Positions 18,827 through 30,647 of a stretch of DNA of 64,000 bases are shown here, piece by piece. The notes below the pieces were generated by a model. That model made no database searches and was not told the origin of the DNA. It saw only the letters and a list, made by a program, of their open reading frames with translations. Origin of the DNA: Platanthera guangdongensis. Lineage: Eukaryota; Streptophyta; Magnoliopsida; Asparagales; Orchidaceae. Within the stretch, counting starts at the first letter, position 1; every line of letters begins with the position of its first letter. The stretch spans positions 106,348,609 to 106,412,608 of the forward strand of contig CM077151.1 of assembly GCA_039583875.1 (NCBI GenBank), given 5' to 3'. Position numbers and translations under genes: made by a program.

Positions 18827-20691
18827 TGTTAAAATTCAACAAACCGCAGACGCCCCCTTGGATACCCTGTTGAAAACTCAACAAACCGAAGGAGAATACG
18901 CCCACTTATAATGTTGAAAGTTTTCCCGGATCGTGGAGGTAGCAGGGGTTATCTCAACAAAGCAGTAACAACCAGCAACACATACAGCACAAGCTTCTAT
19001 ATTGATCAAGAGCAAACTTCTTTACAAGGCGAGACATACATGGCGAGACATGCTTCACCAAAACCCAACACCGGGAGAGCAGAGACAGTTACAAAGACAA
19101 GAACAAAAAACAAGCCGCGCGGACTCAATCAACAAGCCGCCGACCTACTGCTGTGGAGTCAGCTCAGTCCGCCAGGTCGCCAGACCGCAACCCAAGCCAC
19201 GCGGACTCACCCTTAATCCAATGCTTAGCTCTTCACCGCCGGTCTGCACGCCGCCAGACCGCACAAGCTGCGTCACCGAATGGAACAGTCCGCCTGAAGC
19301 AGGCGACTTCCTGAACCCAAACCAAGTCGCCAAAGAGAAGACCGCCTGGTCGCTATCCGCGACCTGCTGTTTACCGCCTGTTGCTTAACCGCAGAGTCCG
19401 CACTGTCCCTGACCGCAATCAGAGCCAAGTCCTGGCTTTCCAGTGCTATCCGCACAACCTGCACAGCACAACCGGGTCAACTCTCTATCCGCGCGGACAC
19501 GAAGTCCAGACCGCAACAACTTACGTGAGCTCAATTACTGTTCACTTACTTCGGTCCAGGTTCCTTCTTTTTTCCTGATGTGACATGAGTCCTATTTATA
19601 GGCACGACGATGAGTATGGTCACCGCCCTAGCCGATAGGATCACCGCCACAACCCGCAGCTAGAACAAGTGTGTCCGCTCAGCCCGCGGACACACCTTCC
19701 AGTTCGCCACTCCTGTGCAGATAGCCAGTCCGCCCCAGCTTCTCCAAGGCCGGACTCCAATATCCAGTCCGTCTTGCCGCCAGAGACCAAGCCAGGACAA
19801 CAGCCGGACTCCACAACAGCCGTGTCCGCCATTCTGCGGACAAGGCATCATCCCGCAAAACCCGAGCCCGCAGCCTCGCCATCAAGGCACCTGCCGGACT
19901 CAGCGGACACCCGGCTTCCGTCCGCATATCCCAAGTCCATTGCCTAATCACCAAGGCATTGCCGGACTCAGCGGACACGCCGATCCAGTCCGCGTACACA
20001 GCGAACTCCAGTCCGCTTCCCTGAGTCCATAACCTCATCACAAGGCTCAACCGGACTCAGCGGACTCTGGCTCCAGTCCGCACGCTCCTGCACAAGCAAT
20101 CCTCCAGTCCGCATATCCCCAAGCTAGCACACAAGGCAACAGCACTTCTACTAAGCTTGGCGGACTGAGAAATCAGCCCGCGCTCCACTGCGCGATCTCC
20201 CCGGACTAAGCCTCCTGGACTAGGTTCAATTCCCACCAAGTCCAGCCCACTGGCCGCAAGGGCCAGTCCGCACTTACAGGCGGACACTGGATCTAGCCCG
20301 CCATACCGGGCGACCTCCAGTTCCTGTCCGCGCTGACCGGCGGTCTCCGCGGCTTCCACTTGCCGCTTCACTAGAGCAAGACCAAGGCAACTGCCAAACC
20401 GGTCTGCCGAGCTCCAGTTCTTCAGTCCACTTCTTGCCGGACTCCGCGGATAACATTCCTATCCGCCCGGTTACTTCCTGGGAGTAAACCGCCTGCTGAG
20501 CATACACTGGCCTGTCAGACCGCCGCTGCTGTCCGCGTAGTCCGCGCGAACAGACCGCCCAGGCCGCCACAGAGCAAACCGCCTGCAACATCCCTGCCGA
20601 CCTAGCAGTCCGCCAACCCAGTCCGCGTAGTCCGCGCGGATAGGTTTCCCAAGCCTTCCATTTACTCACTTTCACTTCACAGAATTCAACA
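18827..20691 (-). mobile_element. C LTR3, copy A
   Basis: 1865 bp; 5' LTR for unit 2 and 3' LTR for unit 3. Private variants, shared with copy B, include CCAGTCCGTCTTGCC near 19767 and GGAGTCAGCTCAG near 19155. Confidence 0.9.
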
Positions 20692-22934
20692 CTCCCCCTT
20701 GAAGTGAGAAGTGGTGAATAACTCCAGCAGCTCCCGTAACCTTGCACCTGGTCCTTCTGATAGCATCTACGAAGAGATGTCCAAGACATAGTCCTCGCCC
20801 CGCATATCATGGACCATGAGGGAGCCCTCCAGCATCTCCCAAAAGGAGCCATGCTTCCCTCTGCCTTCTTCAGCTTCAACCTCCACTCATGCATCACAGG
20901 AGTATCACCAACTTCCTTGGACCCAGAAGCCCAAGCATCGTTGCCTCTGAGAGAAGTCACCTCTTCAGACTTGGTGTCAACCACCTCCTTGATTCTAGTG
21001 GGGTCATCACAGCTAGAAGTACCTTGCTCGACCTGAGGGCTAACAAGGAAACACGGGACCAAGTCCACCGTGTTCCCTTCACAATATCGAGCTGGTGGCT
21101 TACTGATCCTCTTCGATCTCCGAAGAACCTGATCATGGCTAACCACCTCCGCTGCTTGTGAACCAGCTCCGTTCCCAGGCAAACCCGGAACAATGCTCCC
21201 TTTGCTCCCTTAACAAGACGCCTCCTTACTGGAACCAAAAGCATCTGGAGCAACGCTCCCCCTGCTACCTGAACCAGAAGACTCCCCTCTTGAACAAGAA
21301 CGGCCTGGAACATCGCTCCCCTTGCTTCCTGAACTGGAAGCCTCCGCCTTCGAGCCAGAAGGTCCTGGAGCATCGCTCCCCCTTCTTCCCGACTTTGACG
21401 CCTTTGCCCCAGAGCTAGAACAACCTGGAGCACCTGGTGACTCAGGCAACTCCACTTCCTTAGCAGCAGCCTCCTTCAGCCCACCATCTGACCTGCTTAT
21501 CTCTAGCTCCACATAAGAGCTACCCCAATACGGCGTCAACTCATCAAAAACAATGTCTCTCGACACTATGAGTTTCTTCGTCGCAGGATCCATACACCTC
21601 CATCTTCTTCTCTGCTCATCATACCCAACAAAGACTAGCTTTGTCTTGAGAGCACCCGGAGAGTGTATATAGCAGGTAGATCCAAACACCCGAAGGTGCT
21701 TCACTGAGGGCTTCACTCCGAACATCAGCTCATAAGGAGTCTTCATTATGATCGGACTAAGAGGCATCCGGTTGATGACATGAGCAGCACAGGCTATTCC
21801 CTCCGCCCAAAGAGCCTTCAGAACGCCTTTACTCCGAAGCCAACACTTGCAGGTCTCCGTTAACCATCGGATCATCCGAGCTGCAATACTACCCTGTTGT
21901 GAAGTATGTCCACAAGAAAGCTCCATCCGGATCCCTTGCTTCCTGCAAAAGCGTGAGAACTCGGTTGAGCCAAACTCACCACCGATACTTGTCCTCAACA
22001 CCTTGATCCTCCGGCCGAGCTGGCCTTCGACAAGCTTCTTGAACTCCACAAACAAGCGTACCATGCTGGACTTCGTCTTCATAAAGTATACCCAAGTATA
22101 CCCAGAATAGTCATCAACCAATATCAGCATGAACCTGCTGCCTCCAAGACTGGCTGTGACGGTCGGTCCCACCAGAGCACAATGGACAACCGCCAATGAT
22201 GCAATACATCTGGATTGTGCTTTGTCGACCATGAAGCGATAGGCTCCACTTTCCTGACATCACGCACACCCCCGACCATCGCCATAGGATGACAATCTAG
22301 GCAAGCCTCTTACGAGTCTTCGTTCCGCCATTGCTTTCAGCTTGTCCATCCCTACATGTCCCAGTCTTTCATGCCAGATAGCAGCACTATCTTTGGCATC
22401 CAGCCGATCAGATCCAGAACTAGTTGAAATCCCAACTACGTTCTTCTCCTTCCTCCCTACCAGAGCTACGTTCGCCGAGAGCAAGACAACCTTGCACTCC
22501 TTCCGAAGATGACCTTGCTGCTTGCATTTATAGCACCTTGGTCCTTCCTTCCTCTTCCTATCGCGCCTAGGAGAACAACTCCTTTCTTCCTGATATGAAG
22601 TAGAGGGACCATCTTCAGCAGCAACCTCCATCTTCTTCCTGAACAACCCATCAAGGGAAGTCCAAACCTCCGCAGCTGACCGACATCCACTGATGTGGTC
22701 CAAGAGCTCTGATGAGATCACCTGCTTGAGAATAGACTCCGCTTTCGCATTTGCCTACTTCCAAGCTCTCATCGCCTCAGCATTGCCAGCAGTATCCTCT
22801 TGTCTTCCTGCTCCGCATACAACCTCCCAAAGGTCCTCGCCAAGAAGAAAGCTCTTCATACAGGACTTCCACCGTTCACAGTTCGTCTCTGTAAGAAGAT
22901 CAATACCAAGACAACTTGCATCCTCCACTGCCAT
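20274..22934 (-). pseudogene. C gag-integrase frame, unit 3, copy A (three nonsense changes)
   Basis: From the ATG at 22934 the frame stops at TAG 22755-22757 (a Glu codon in gag), at TGA 22260-22262 (the Gly between the two Cys of the HHCC motif), and at TAA 21210-21212 in the Ser/Gly linker. The first two stops recur in copy B and so are real; the third does not. Unit 3 is thus the most decayed coding region of the array. Confidence 0.85.
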
Positions 22935-23019
22935 GGTTCTACCACTGGTTTCCTCTACAGACGAGCAATACTTTCATTGAGCACTGCTTGACCACTCCAA
23001 CAACCTCGCTTTGATACCA

Positions 23020-24884
23020 TGTTAAAATTCAACAAACCGCAGACGCCCCCTTGGATACCCTGTTGAAAACTCAACAAACCGAAGGAGAATACGCCCACTT
23101 ATAATGTTGAAAGTTTTCCCGGATCGTGGAGGTAGCAGGGGTTATCTCAACAAAGCAGTAACAACCAGCAACACGTGCAGCACAAGCTTCTATATTGATC
23201 AAGAGCAAACTTCTTTACAAGGCGAGACATACATGGCGAGACATGCTTCACCAAAACCAAACACCGGGAGAGCAGAGACAGTTACAAAGACAAGAACAAA
23301 AAACAAGCCGCGCGGACTCAATCAACAAGCCGCCGACCTACTGCTGTGGAGTCCGCTTAGTCCGCCAGGTCGCCAGACCGCAACCCAAGCCACGCGGACT
23401 GACCCTTAATCCAATGCTTAGCTCTTCACCGCCGGTCTGCACGCCGCCAGACCGCACAAGCTGCGTCACCGAATGGAACAGTCCGCCTGAAGCAGGCGAC
23501 TTCCTGAACCCCGAACCAAGTCGCCAAAGAGAAGACCGCCTGGTCGCTATCCGCGACCTGCTGTTTACCGCCTGTTGCTTAACCGCAGAGTCCACACTGT
23601 CCCTGACCGCAATCATAGCCAAGTCCTGGCTTTCCAGCGCTATCCGCACAACCTGCACAGCACAACCGGGTCAACTCTCTATCCGCGCGGACACGAAGTC
23701 CAGACCGCAGCAACTTACGCGAGCTCAATTACTGTTCACTTACTTCGGTCCAGGTTCCTTCTTTTTTCCTGATGTGACATGAGTCCTATTTATAGGCACG
23801 ACGATGAGTATGGTCACCGCCCTAGCCGATAGGATCACCGCCACAACCCGCAGCTAGAACAAGTGTGTCCGCTCAGCCCGCGGACACACCTTCCAGTTCG
23901 CCGCTCCTGTGCAGATAGCCAGTCCGCCCCAGCTTCTCCAAGTCCGGACTCCAATATCCAGTCCGCCTTGGCGCCAGAGACCAAGCAGGACAACAGCCGG
24001 ACTCCACAACAGCCGTGTCCGCCATTCTGCGGACAAGGCATCAGCCCGCAAAACCCGAGCCCGCAGCCTCGCCATCAAGGCACCTGCCGGACTCAGCGGA
24101 CACCCGACTTCCGTCCGCATATCCCAAGTCCATTGCCTAATCACCAAGGCATTGTCGTACTCAGCGGACACGCCGATCCAGTCCGCGTACACAGCGAACT
24201 CCAGTCCGCTTCCCTGAGTCCATAACCTCATCACAAGGCTCAACCGGACTCAGCGGACTCTGGCTCCAGTCCGCACGCTCCTGCACAAGCAATCCTCCAG
24301 TCCGCATATCCCCAAGCTAGCACACAAGGCAACAACACTTCTACTAAGCTTGGCGGACTGAGAAATCAGCCCGCGCTCCACTGCGCGATCTCCCCGGACT
24401 AAGCCTCCTGGACTTGGTTCAATTCCCACCAAGTCCAGCCCACTGGCCGCAAGGGCCAGTCCGCACTTACAGGCGGACACTGGATCTAGCCCGCCATAAC
24501 GGGCGACCTCCAGTTCCTGTCCGCGCTGACCGGCAGTCTCCGCGGCTTCCACTTGCCGCTTCACTAGAGCAAGACCAAGGCAACTGCCAAACCGGTCTGC
24601 CGAGCTCCAGTTCTTCAGTCCGCTTCTTGCCGGACTCCGCGGATAACATTCCTATCCGCCCGGTTACTTCCTGGGAGTAAACCGCCTGCTGAGCATACAC
24701 TGGCCTATCAGACCGCCGCTGCTGTCCGCGTAGTCCGCGCGAACAGACCGCCCAGGCCGCCACAGAGCAAACCGCCTGCAACATCCCTGCCGACCTAGCA
24801 GTCCGCCAACCCAGTCCGCGTAGTCCGCGCGGATAGGTTTCCCAAGCCTTCCATTTACTCACTTTCACTTCACAGAATTCAACA
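23020..24884 (-). mobile_element. C LTR4 (5' LTR of unit 3), copy A
   Basis: 1865 bp; its right end TTCAACA is followed by GGAGC. Private variants shared with copy B include CCAAGTCCGGACTCC near 23940 and CTTGGCGCCAGAG near 23967. Confidence 0.9.
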
Positions 24885-24889
24885 GGAGC
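24885..24889. repeat. target-site duplication GGAGC, right copy
   Basis: Matches 3951-3955 and closes the C array. Confidence 0.9.
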
Positions 24890-25193
24890 AACGTGCAGAG
24901 CGACCGGGATCGTGAGCCAAAATAGTGTGGCTTCTCCTGGTGCAACGTCGGGGAGATGCGGGCGGAGCCTAGCCCTAATCTTGCGGGAAGATAAGCAGTT
25001 GCTTGGTCGACTGGAAGGAAAGCTCAACAACACATTTCATGTTTTTTTTAAAACGTCTTTTAAATATATTCAGTCAGATTCATTGTCCCATGCATAATCC
25101 ATTCAAATATGGATTAAGATTGCTCACTCATAGTTCTACGAAAATTCAGCATCTTTACCACTTCACCTCTCTCAAATCGCAAGCTTAAAATTT
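24885..25193. other. unassigned flank right of the C array
   Basis: Continues the sequence of 3833-3955. The first 140 bp are GC-rich, the rest AT-rich. No domain seen in either strand; a - strand frame (25033 leftward) reads into the array only by chance. Confidence 0.4.
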
Positions 25194-26847
25194 TGTTGTA
25201 AAAGAAAAAAGAAATGACTCTTTCTTTTCTTGATGACTTGATGCAGTGAAAGTTGAAGCAGACAACTTTTTTATTCAGTCAAGATTACAACAACATGAAA
25301 TACATGTAATGAGGCCTGCAATAAAAAGTACCTAATTATTTGAAAATATTTATAAATTGAGTAGTTAAGAGGTACCAAATCATTTGCATAATCATCTGAA
25401 ATTGATAAGAGATCGCTTTCACAGACACTCCTCGACAATTGATGAAAGCTCCAAAGGAAAGTTGAACATGCTTCGGGAGTCCTTGTAAAAAAATTCTTAA
25501 CGGAAGCTAATGAAGTCGCAGGAACACTCAAGCACAACTATAGCCAATAAAAGACAGCAGCAATAAGGGCACAAGAGTTTCTAATTGAAATCAACTTCTA
25601 TTACAGGCCGAGGTATACATTGCAAGACATGATTTCAATGTAAACTGGGAACAATCTAAAATTGCAGCAAAGGAGAAACCGAGCGGACTGTTTCCAATAA
25701 CAGCATAATCCGCCTATTCGCCAACCTTGTCCGCCGAAACCGCAGAAGCCGCCTACCCACAACTAACCGCGCGGACTGCTGTTATTGCAAATGTTGAGAC
25801 CGAACAGAACCCACTGATTGGTCGGACGAACTGCTCCACTTATCCGCAACTCTGAGGAAGAGACCAAGCCGCAAGGACTACGACCTGTTGCTAAATCACT
25901 GATTGTATCCGCGAACTGTTCCACACCAACGTTCCTGCTAGTCGCCTAACTGCCTGGTGTTAACCGCACAGCCTGCACAGAATAATTTCCCTTAGTCGTA
26001 GCGGTTAGAAAACCTTAACCGCAAGTTTAAGCACTAGCTCGTTCTTACTGTTCACTGCTCCTATTTATAGATGTGGGAAGGAGTGTCGTCACCAACTATA
26101 CTGATAGGATAACTTCCCATCAGACCCTGTCGATTAACACCCATATTCGCACAGTGCGGATACAAACTCTACTCGTCAGGTCGCGCCAGACCGCTCCTGC
26201 CGGATAGACGATCAGACCTCCAAAGTGAGCTTGGCGAGCTACCATGCAGTCCTCACAAGGCGAGCTCAGCAAGCTAGGCAACAAGCTAGACTTGTCCCCC
26301 AGACCAAGTCCACAAAACCCGCGGTTACCAAAATTAACCGCGCCACATGGAACCGAGATCACAGCCTTCAAAACATCATAGTCTGCAACTATCCAAGCGG
26401 ACTGCCTCATCATACCGCGCGACCTCCAGGCACAATGTTCGCGCAACAAGGCTTACTCCACGATCTAAAATCCAGACCGCAAGCTTTGATCCAAGCCGAA
26501 CACCTGCGAGCTCCATAGGGTCCGCACAGCAACCAACGAACGCTGACATATCCCGCCCCGAGAAGGCACCAGCAACCTGAGGGCAAACCGCCCCAGTTCT
26601 ATAATCCAGCTGCCCATTAGTGAATCAAAGAACTTGCCAACAACCCGCGGATAAACATCCTATCCGCCCGGTTACTTCACCAGAGTGCTTGCTGGTCCAG
26701 ACCGCCAGAGAAACATAGCCAAGTCAGTTGTCCGATTAAGCAACCCGCCAATGTTATCTGCCTAGTCTGCGCGGTCTTTGCGGTTAGTGTGGTTAGACCT
26801 CCCTAACTGCCCGACTTCCCTCCCTTCACACTTCAACATTTTCAACA
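25194..26847 (-). mobile_element. 3' LTR of copia element D, copy A (left boundary approximate)
   Basis: The right end is secure: in element sense a CTTCAAGGGGGAG tract is followed by TGTTGAAAATGTTGAAG, closely like the C LTR start. It has a TATA box CTATAAATAGG (- strand, 26060-26070) and several GCGGAC/GTCCGC hexamers (for example near 25684, 25728, 25772, 26397 and 26520), and its middle aligns loosely with the C LTR around GGCGAGACATACATGG. The left end at TGTTGTAAAAG is a guess from the TG...CA rule and could be off by 100 bp. Confidence 0.6.
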
Positions 26848-27738
26848 CTCCCCCTTGAAGTGTAGAAGAGGAAATCAGCACGAGAAACTCCCTCAACCGA
26901 GTAAACGGCCCCTTCGCTAATGGCTTGGTAAAGATATCTGACACGTTGTCCTGACTCCGAACGAAGTCAAGCATCAAGGATCCTTCCAGCACCAACTACC
27001 GTATGAAGATATGCCCGATATCAATGTGCTTTGTCCGCGCATGACAAACTGGATTATTCACCTATTTGAGAACACTCTCATTGTCACCGCGTATCAGAGT
27101 AGGACTCCGCACCTTGACATGGATGTCATCCACTAGCCGCCTAAGCCAAATGACTTCTTGAGCAGCCAAGGCTGAAGCCTTGTACTCCACCTCAGTAGTG
27201 GAGACGGACATCGAATCCTGCTTCTTACTGCACCACGAAACTGTCGTCGATCCCGTGAAGAAGACATAGCCAGATGTCGAGTTCTGATCATTTGTATCTT
27301 CCCCATAATCAGCATCCGTGTAACTATGTACAAGAGACCCATCTCCAAGGTAGACTTGATGTATTTCAGGATACCTTTAGCCACCACCAAATGAGGTTTT
27401 CGCGGCTCCACCATATATCGACTCACCTAGCCTACTGCATAAGCAATATCCGGCCTAGTAATAGTCAGATATATCAGACTCCCCACAAGGGCCCGAAACA
27501 CTAAAGGGTCTGAAAGAACCCTTCCCTCATCCAGCCGAAGCTTAACGCCAACCTCCAGAGGAACAGAATTGCTTTTCTAATCCCCCATACCGAATCGCTT
27601 AACGATCCGCTCTGCATAGCCCTTCTGGGAAACAAGCATGCCATCCGTCTGTCTCTGCACCTCAAGCCCGAGGAAATGGTGAAGCTCACCTAGATCCTTC
27701 ATCTTAAACCGGATATCTAGCTCAGCCCGGTGCCTAGC
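26848..27738 (-). pseudogene. RT end and RNase H of copia element D
   Basis: Reading leftward from 27738: KDLGELHHFLGLEVQ, then VKRFGMGD (end of RT, about 27700-27590), ALVGSLIYLTITRPDIAYAV (about 27500-27440), VSRYMVEPRKPHLVVAKGIL, the RNase H segment STSGYVFFTG with STTEVEYKAS, and SQDNVSDIFTKPLA near the end (about 26940). Several in-frame stops interrupt it. The domains are those of a standard autonomous copia polyprotein. The upstream part is cut off by the G LTR at 27739. Its tract-LTR junction and RNase H tail match family C, making D the best visible model for the parent of C. Confidence 0.75.
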
Positions 27739-28369
27739 TGTCACAACCCGCATTTCCCCAACGAGTACATCGTATCAGAGTAAGATGAACTACGTGTTAT
27801 GATGCCGCGTCGTGCAGGGGATAACTGCACACGCTCAGGCAAAGCCTCGACGCTTACTTAGTAGTTGAAAATCATCAGTTATATGCAAGAAAACAGTTTA
27901 GTTCGATGGCCGTATCCCTCGGCCTCAGAGATCAAATGTGTGTTTGTACGCGGCGGAAAATACTTTTGTTTACTATGACGATCTCCTATATGCATTCTAG
28001 ATTTATAATAATATAAGAAATCATCCTTTTTACGTTGTTTGGAAAATACTTGTTAGGTGACCAAAGCATGTTATGAATGTTCTACAATAATAGGTTTTGT
28101 TTAGCTTCAAAATACCTAATGCAACCCACCATAAACCCTTTCCAAGAGCAAGTAGACATCATTTCATCCAAATGATTCATATTAGCAATCTAGCATTCAT
28201 ATGTATCAAGTAAAGAAAACCACCAATGGGCGCCAACAAGCTGACACGAACCCATTGGGGCGTATGTATGTCTGTACAACAAGGCAAAGAACTACCTCGC
28301 TAAGTAAGCTCGGCTACTCCAAAGAGACTCTACCCAAGCACTAGCCGCTCAACCGGCTACAACCTGCAC

Positions 28370-28397
28370 CTGAGGCATTCAAGAAAGAACACCTCAG
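28370..28397 (-). promoter_or_regulatory. hairpin of the G LTR, homologous to the P hairpin
   Basis: In element sense CTGAGGTGTTC, loop TTTCTT, GAATGCCTCAG. The arms are identical to those at 2060-2088; the loop differs in sequence and length. Confidence 0.6.
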
Positions 28398-29509
28398 CAA
28401 TCATCAAAGCTACAAAAAATAGAGCATTAAGTTCATAAAATATAACGAAGGGGCTTACTGACCCCGTAGACATTTCATGTAAACGAGTGAAAAGAATAAG
28501 TGTTAAACACTGCCACCCCACACGTAACGCAACGAGTGCATGAAATTTTCATCAAGTCCTGCTCAACCCGCAGGAGCTAAAAGGCAATACACATATACGC
28601 CCATTCCATCATCTTGATAATAAGAAATAACTATACTAGTGAACATAAGCAGCAGTTAAGTTCGATTCCGCAAGGGTCTTTTGGTGGCGGCCCTAAAGTG
28701 GAACGCACCAATAAAAGCCAGTCAAAATCGGGGCCAAAACGGTGCTCTACACCATAAAACAAAATCCGGTGGCCACCAAGGCTGAAACCACACCACCCCT
28801 TACCGAACCCTCACACAAAAGCTCCTGCCATGGTTCACAATTTGCCCACAAAACTCACCATAATCCAAGCTATACCCGTTTTCCTTTCATCGTCCTCACT
28901 CATGACTACAAATACCCAAGTTATGTCAAACTTGATAGAATTTGGGTCTCTACTTCACCCATAAGCGAACCCCACAAGTAACAACATCGATTAAACACAA
29001 CAAGCTCGCAAATTATAGGAACAAGAAAGGTAGCTAATAGAGAACACAAGGTAAAACACGAAAAAAAGAGATGAACAATAGGTAAGCATCTAGCTTGGAA
29101 ATTCTTGAAAGACAAGATAATTTATGCTTGTGAGTCCTAAACAATAGTAAGAGTAACAAGGCTAACCAATTTAGACAAAAGTGAGGTGTAAAACAAGAAA
29201 AGAACAAGCTAATAAAATGAATGGGAAAACTAGCTAAACTTGCACAATCAAAAACAACAAGAAAACAAGATTGGCAAGGGTGAAGAACACCGCTTGCCTG
29301 AACCGAGATGACACCACGACGGTTGCTCCTCTCTTTCTCCTTCCCTTTCCTTAGCTTTTCTCCCTTGCTTTCTCTTTGAGAATGAAGAAGAAGGTGAAAT
29401 GAGGAGGAGGAATCTCTTTTTCGGCCTTATTTCCTCCAGAACAGAGCTGGACCATTTGATCCAGAATCAAAGAAATGAACGGCACAAAAAAACTAGAAAA
29501 AATTGATTT

Positions 29510-30190
29510 TCGGCCCTGACACGCCCTGTGACACGCCCGTGTCACAGGCCGTGTCACTTAAGCGGTGGACAACCGCCTCACCTCAAAACAGTACACGGCC
29601 TGTGACATGCCCGTTTCACAGGCCGTGTCCCTGAACACGCCTATCTACACGGCCGTGTCACACGGCCGTGACACAGCCCACAGCGCCCGCCAAACAACCC
29701 GAGAAGGACACGGCCTGGGAGACACGCTTGTGTCCCAGCCGTGTCACCTCTACTCGACACTCGTCGAGCGAATTCCGTCGAGCGATGTTCGTCGACCGCG
29801 GGACACGCCCTGTGACACGCCCGTGTCACAGGCCGCGTCCCCTTCTCTCGACACTTGACACTCGTCGAGTGAATTTCGTCGAACAAAGATCGTCGAGAGT
29901 GGGGACACGCCCTGTGACACGCCCGTGTCACAGGCCGTGTACCCTCTTCTCTCGACACTCGACACTCGCCGAGTGAATTTCGTCGAGCAAAGTTCGTCGA
30001 GAGCGGGACACGCCTGTGACACGCCCGTGTCACAGGCCGTGTACCCCCTTCTCTCGACACTCGACACTCGTCGAGTGAACTTTGTCACTGAAATTCGCCG
30101 AACACCCGGGACACGCCCTGTGACACGCCCGTGTCACAGGCCGTGTACCCCGACACGCCCTGGGACACGGCCGTGTCCCAGGCCGTGTCA
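29510..30190 (-). repeat. palindromic minisatellite field in the G LTR
   Basis: About nine copies of a 40-bp inverted repeat built on GGACACGCCCTGTGACACG and its complement are present. In 29750-30150 they alternate with a second palindromic block (CTCGACACTCG...CGTCGAGAG) to give four tandem units of about 104 bp. The field lies at the same relative place in the LTR as the CTCGAG array of P. Confidence 0.85.
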
Positions 30191-30647
30191 CCCAAATGCG
30201 CTCCAGGTCCCCCTGCTACAAAAAACTGCAGCCATAATTTTGGGCACCTGAGGGGGTAAAAACCAGCAAACACTTTTATCGACTAACTCCAAAATGCCAT
30301 ACAAATGCCATACAATCAACCCGTTTTGAGTAACACGACTCAGGCTCGATAAAGTGCATGCATTCCTAAGAGGCCTCACCGAGTCCTCAAAAATAGGCTC
30401 CGGCTTGCTGGGAACTGTGCAACCAGGCTACCAAAAAGCCACTCGAACGCCTGTGTGAAAACCATGCTCAAACAACGGTCAGAGCCAACGCAACGCCCAC
30501 CACGCTAGGCAGTCATTCAATGAAGAAAAAAAATCCGGGGTGTTACAATCACTCCCCCTAACAAAAAGTTTCGCCTCGAAACTTTTCAATACTTCGTATA
30601 TCAATTAAAGAAGGAATCAAACAAAAACATTCAGGCCCATACCAGCT

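Larger units (their letters stand above)
3956..24884 (-). mobile_element. tandem LTR-sharing array of copia-derived element C, copy A
   Basis: Order on the + axis: LTR1 3956-5821, internal 1 5822-8150, LTR2 8151-16499 (split by element E), internal 2 16500-18826, LTR3 18827-20691, internal 3 20692-23019, LTR4 23020-24884. Each LTR is 1865-1866 bp and each internal region 2327-2329 bp, giving a 4.19-kb repeat period. Every internal region has a polypurine tract next to the LTR on its left (CTCCCCCTTGAAGTG on +) and a tRNA-iMet-type primer site next to the LTR on its right. One GGAGC duplication bounds the whole chain. Each LTR has private variants that recur in the matching position of copy B, so the order is not an assembly shuffle of identical reads. 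Confidence 0.9.
27739..30547 (-). mobile_element. 3' LTR of Tekay-type gypsy G
   Basis: In element sense it begins TGTAACACCCCGG after the polypurine tract TTAGGGGGAG (30552-30562 on +) and ends GCGGGTTGTGACA at 27739; length 2809 bp, near the 2789 bp of P. Parts are clearly homologous to P, including the hairpin (28370-28397) and the ends. The U3 side has a large palindromic repeat field. It cuts D, so it inserted there; the partner flank is not in the window. Confidence 0.8.
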
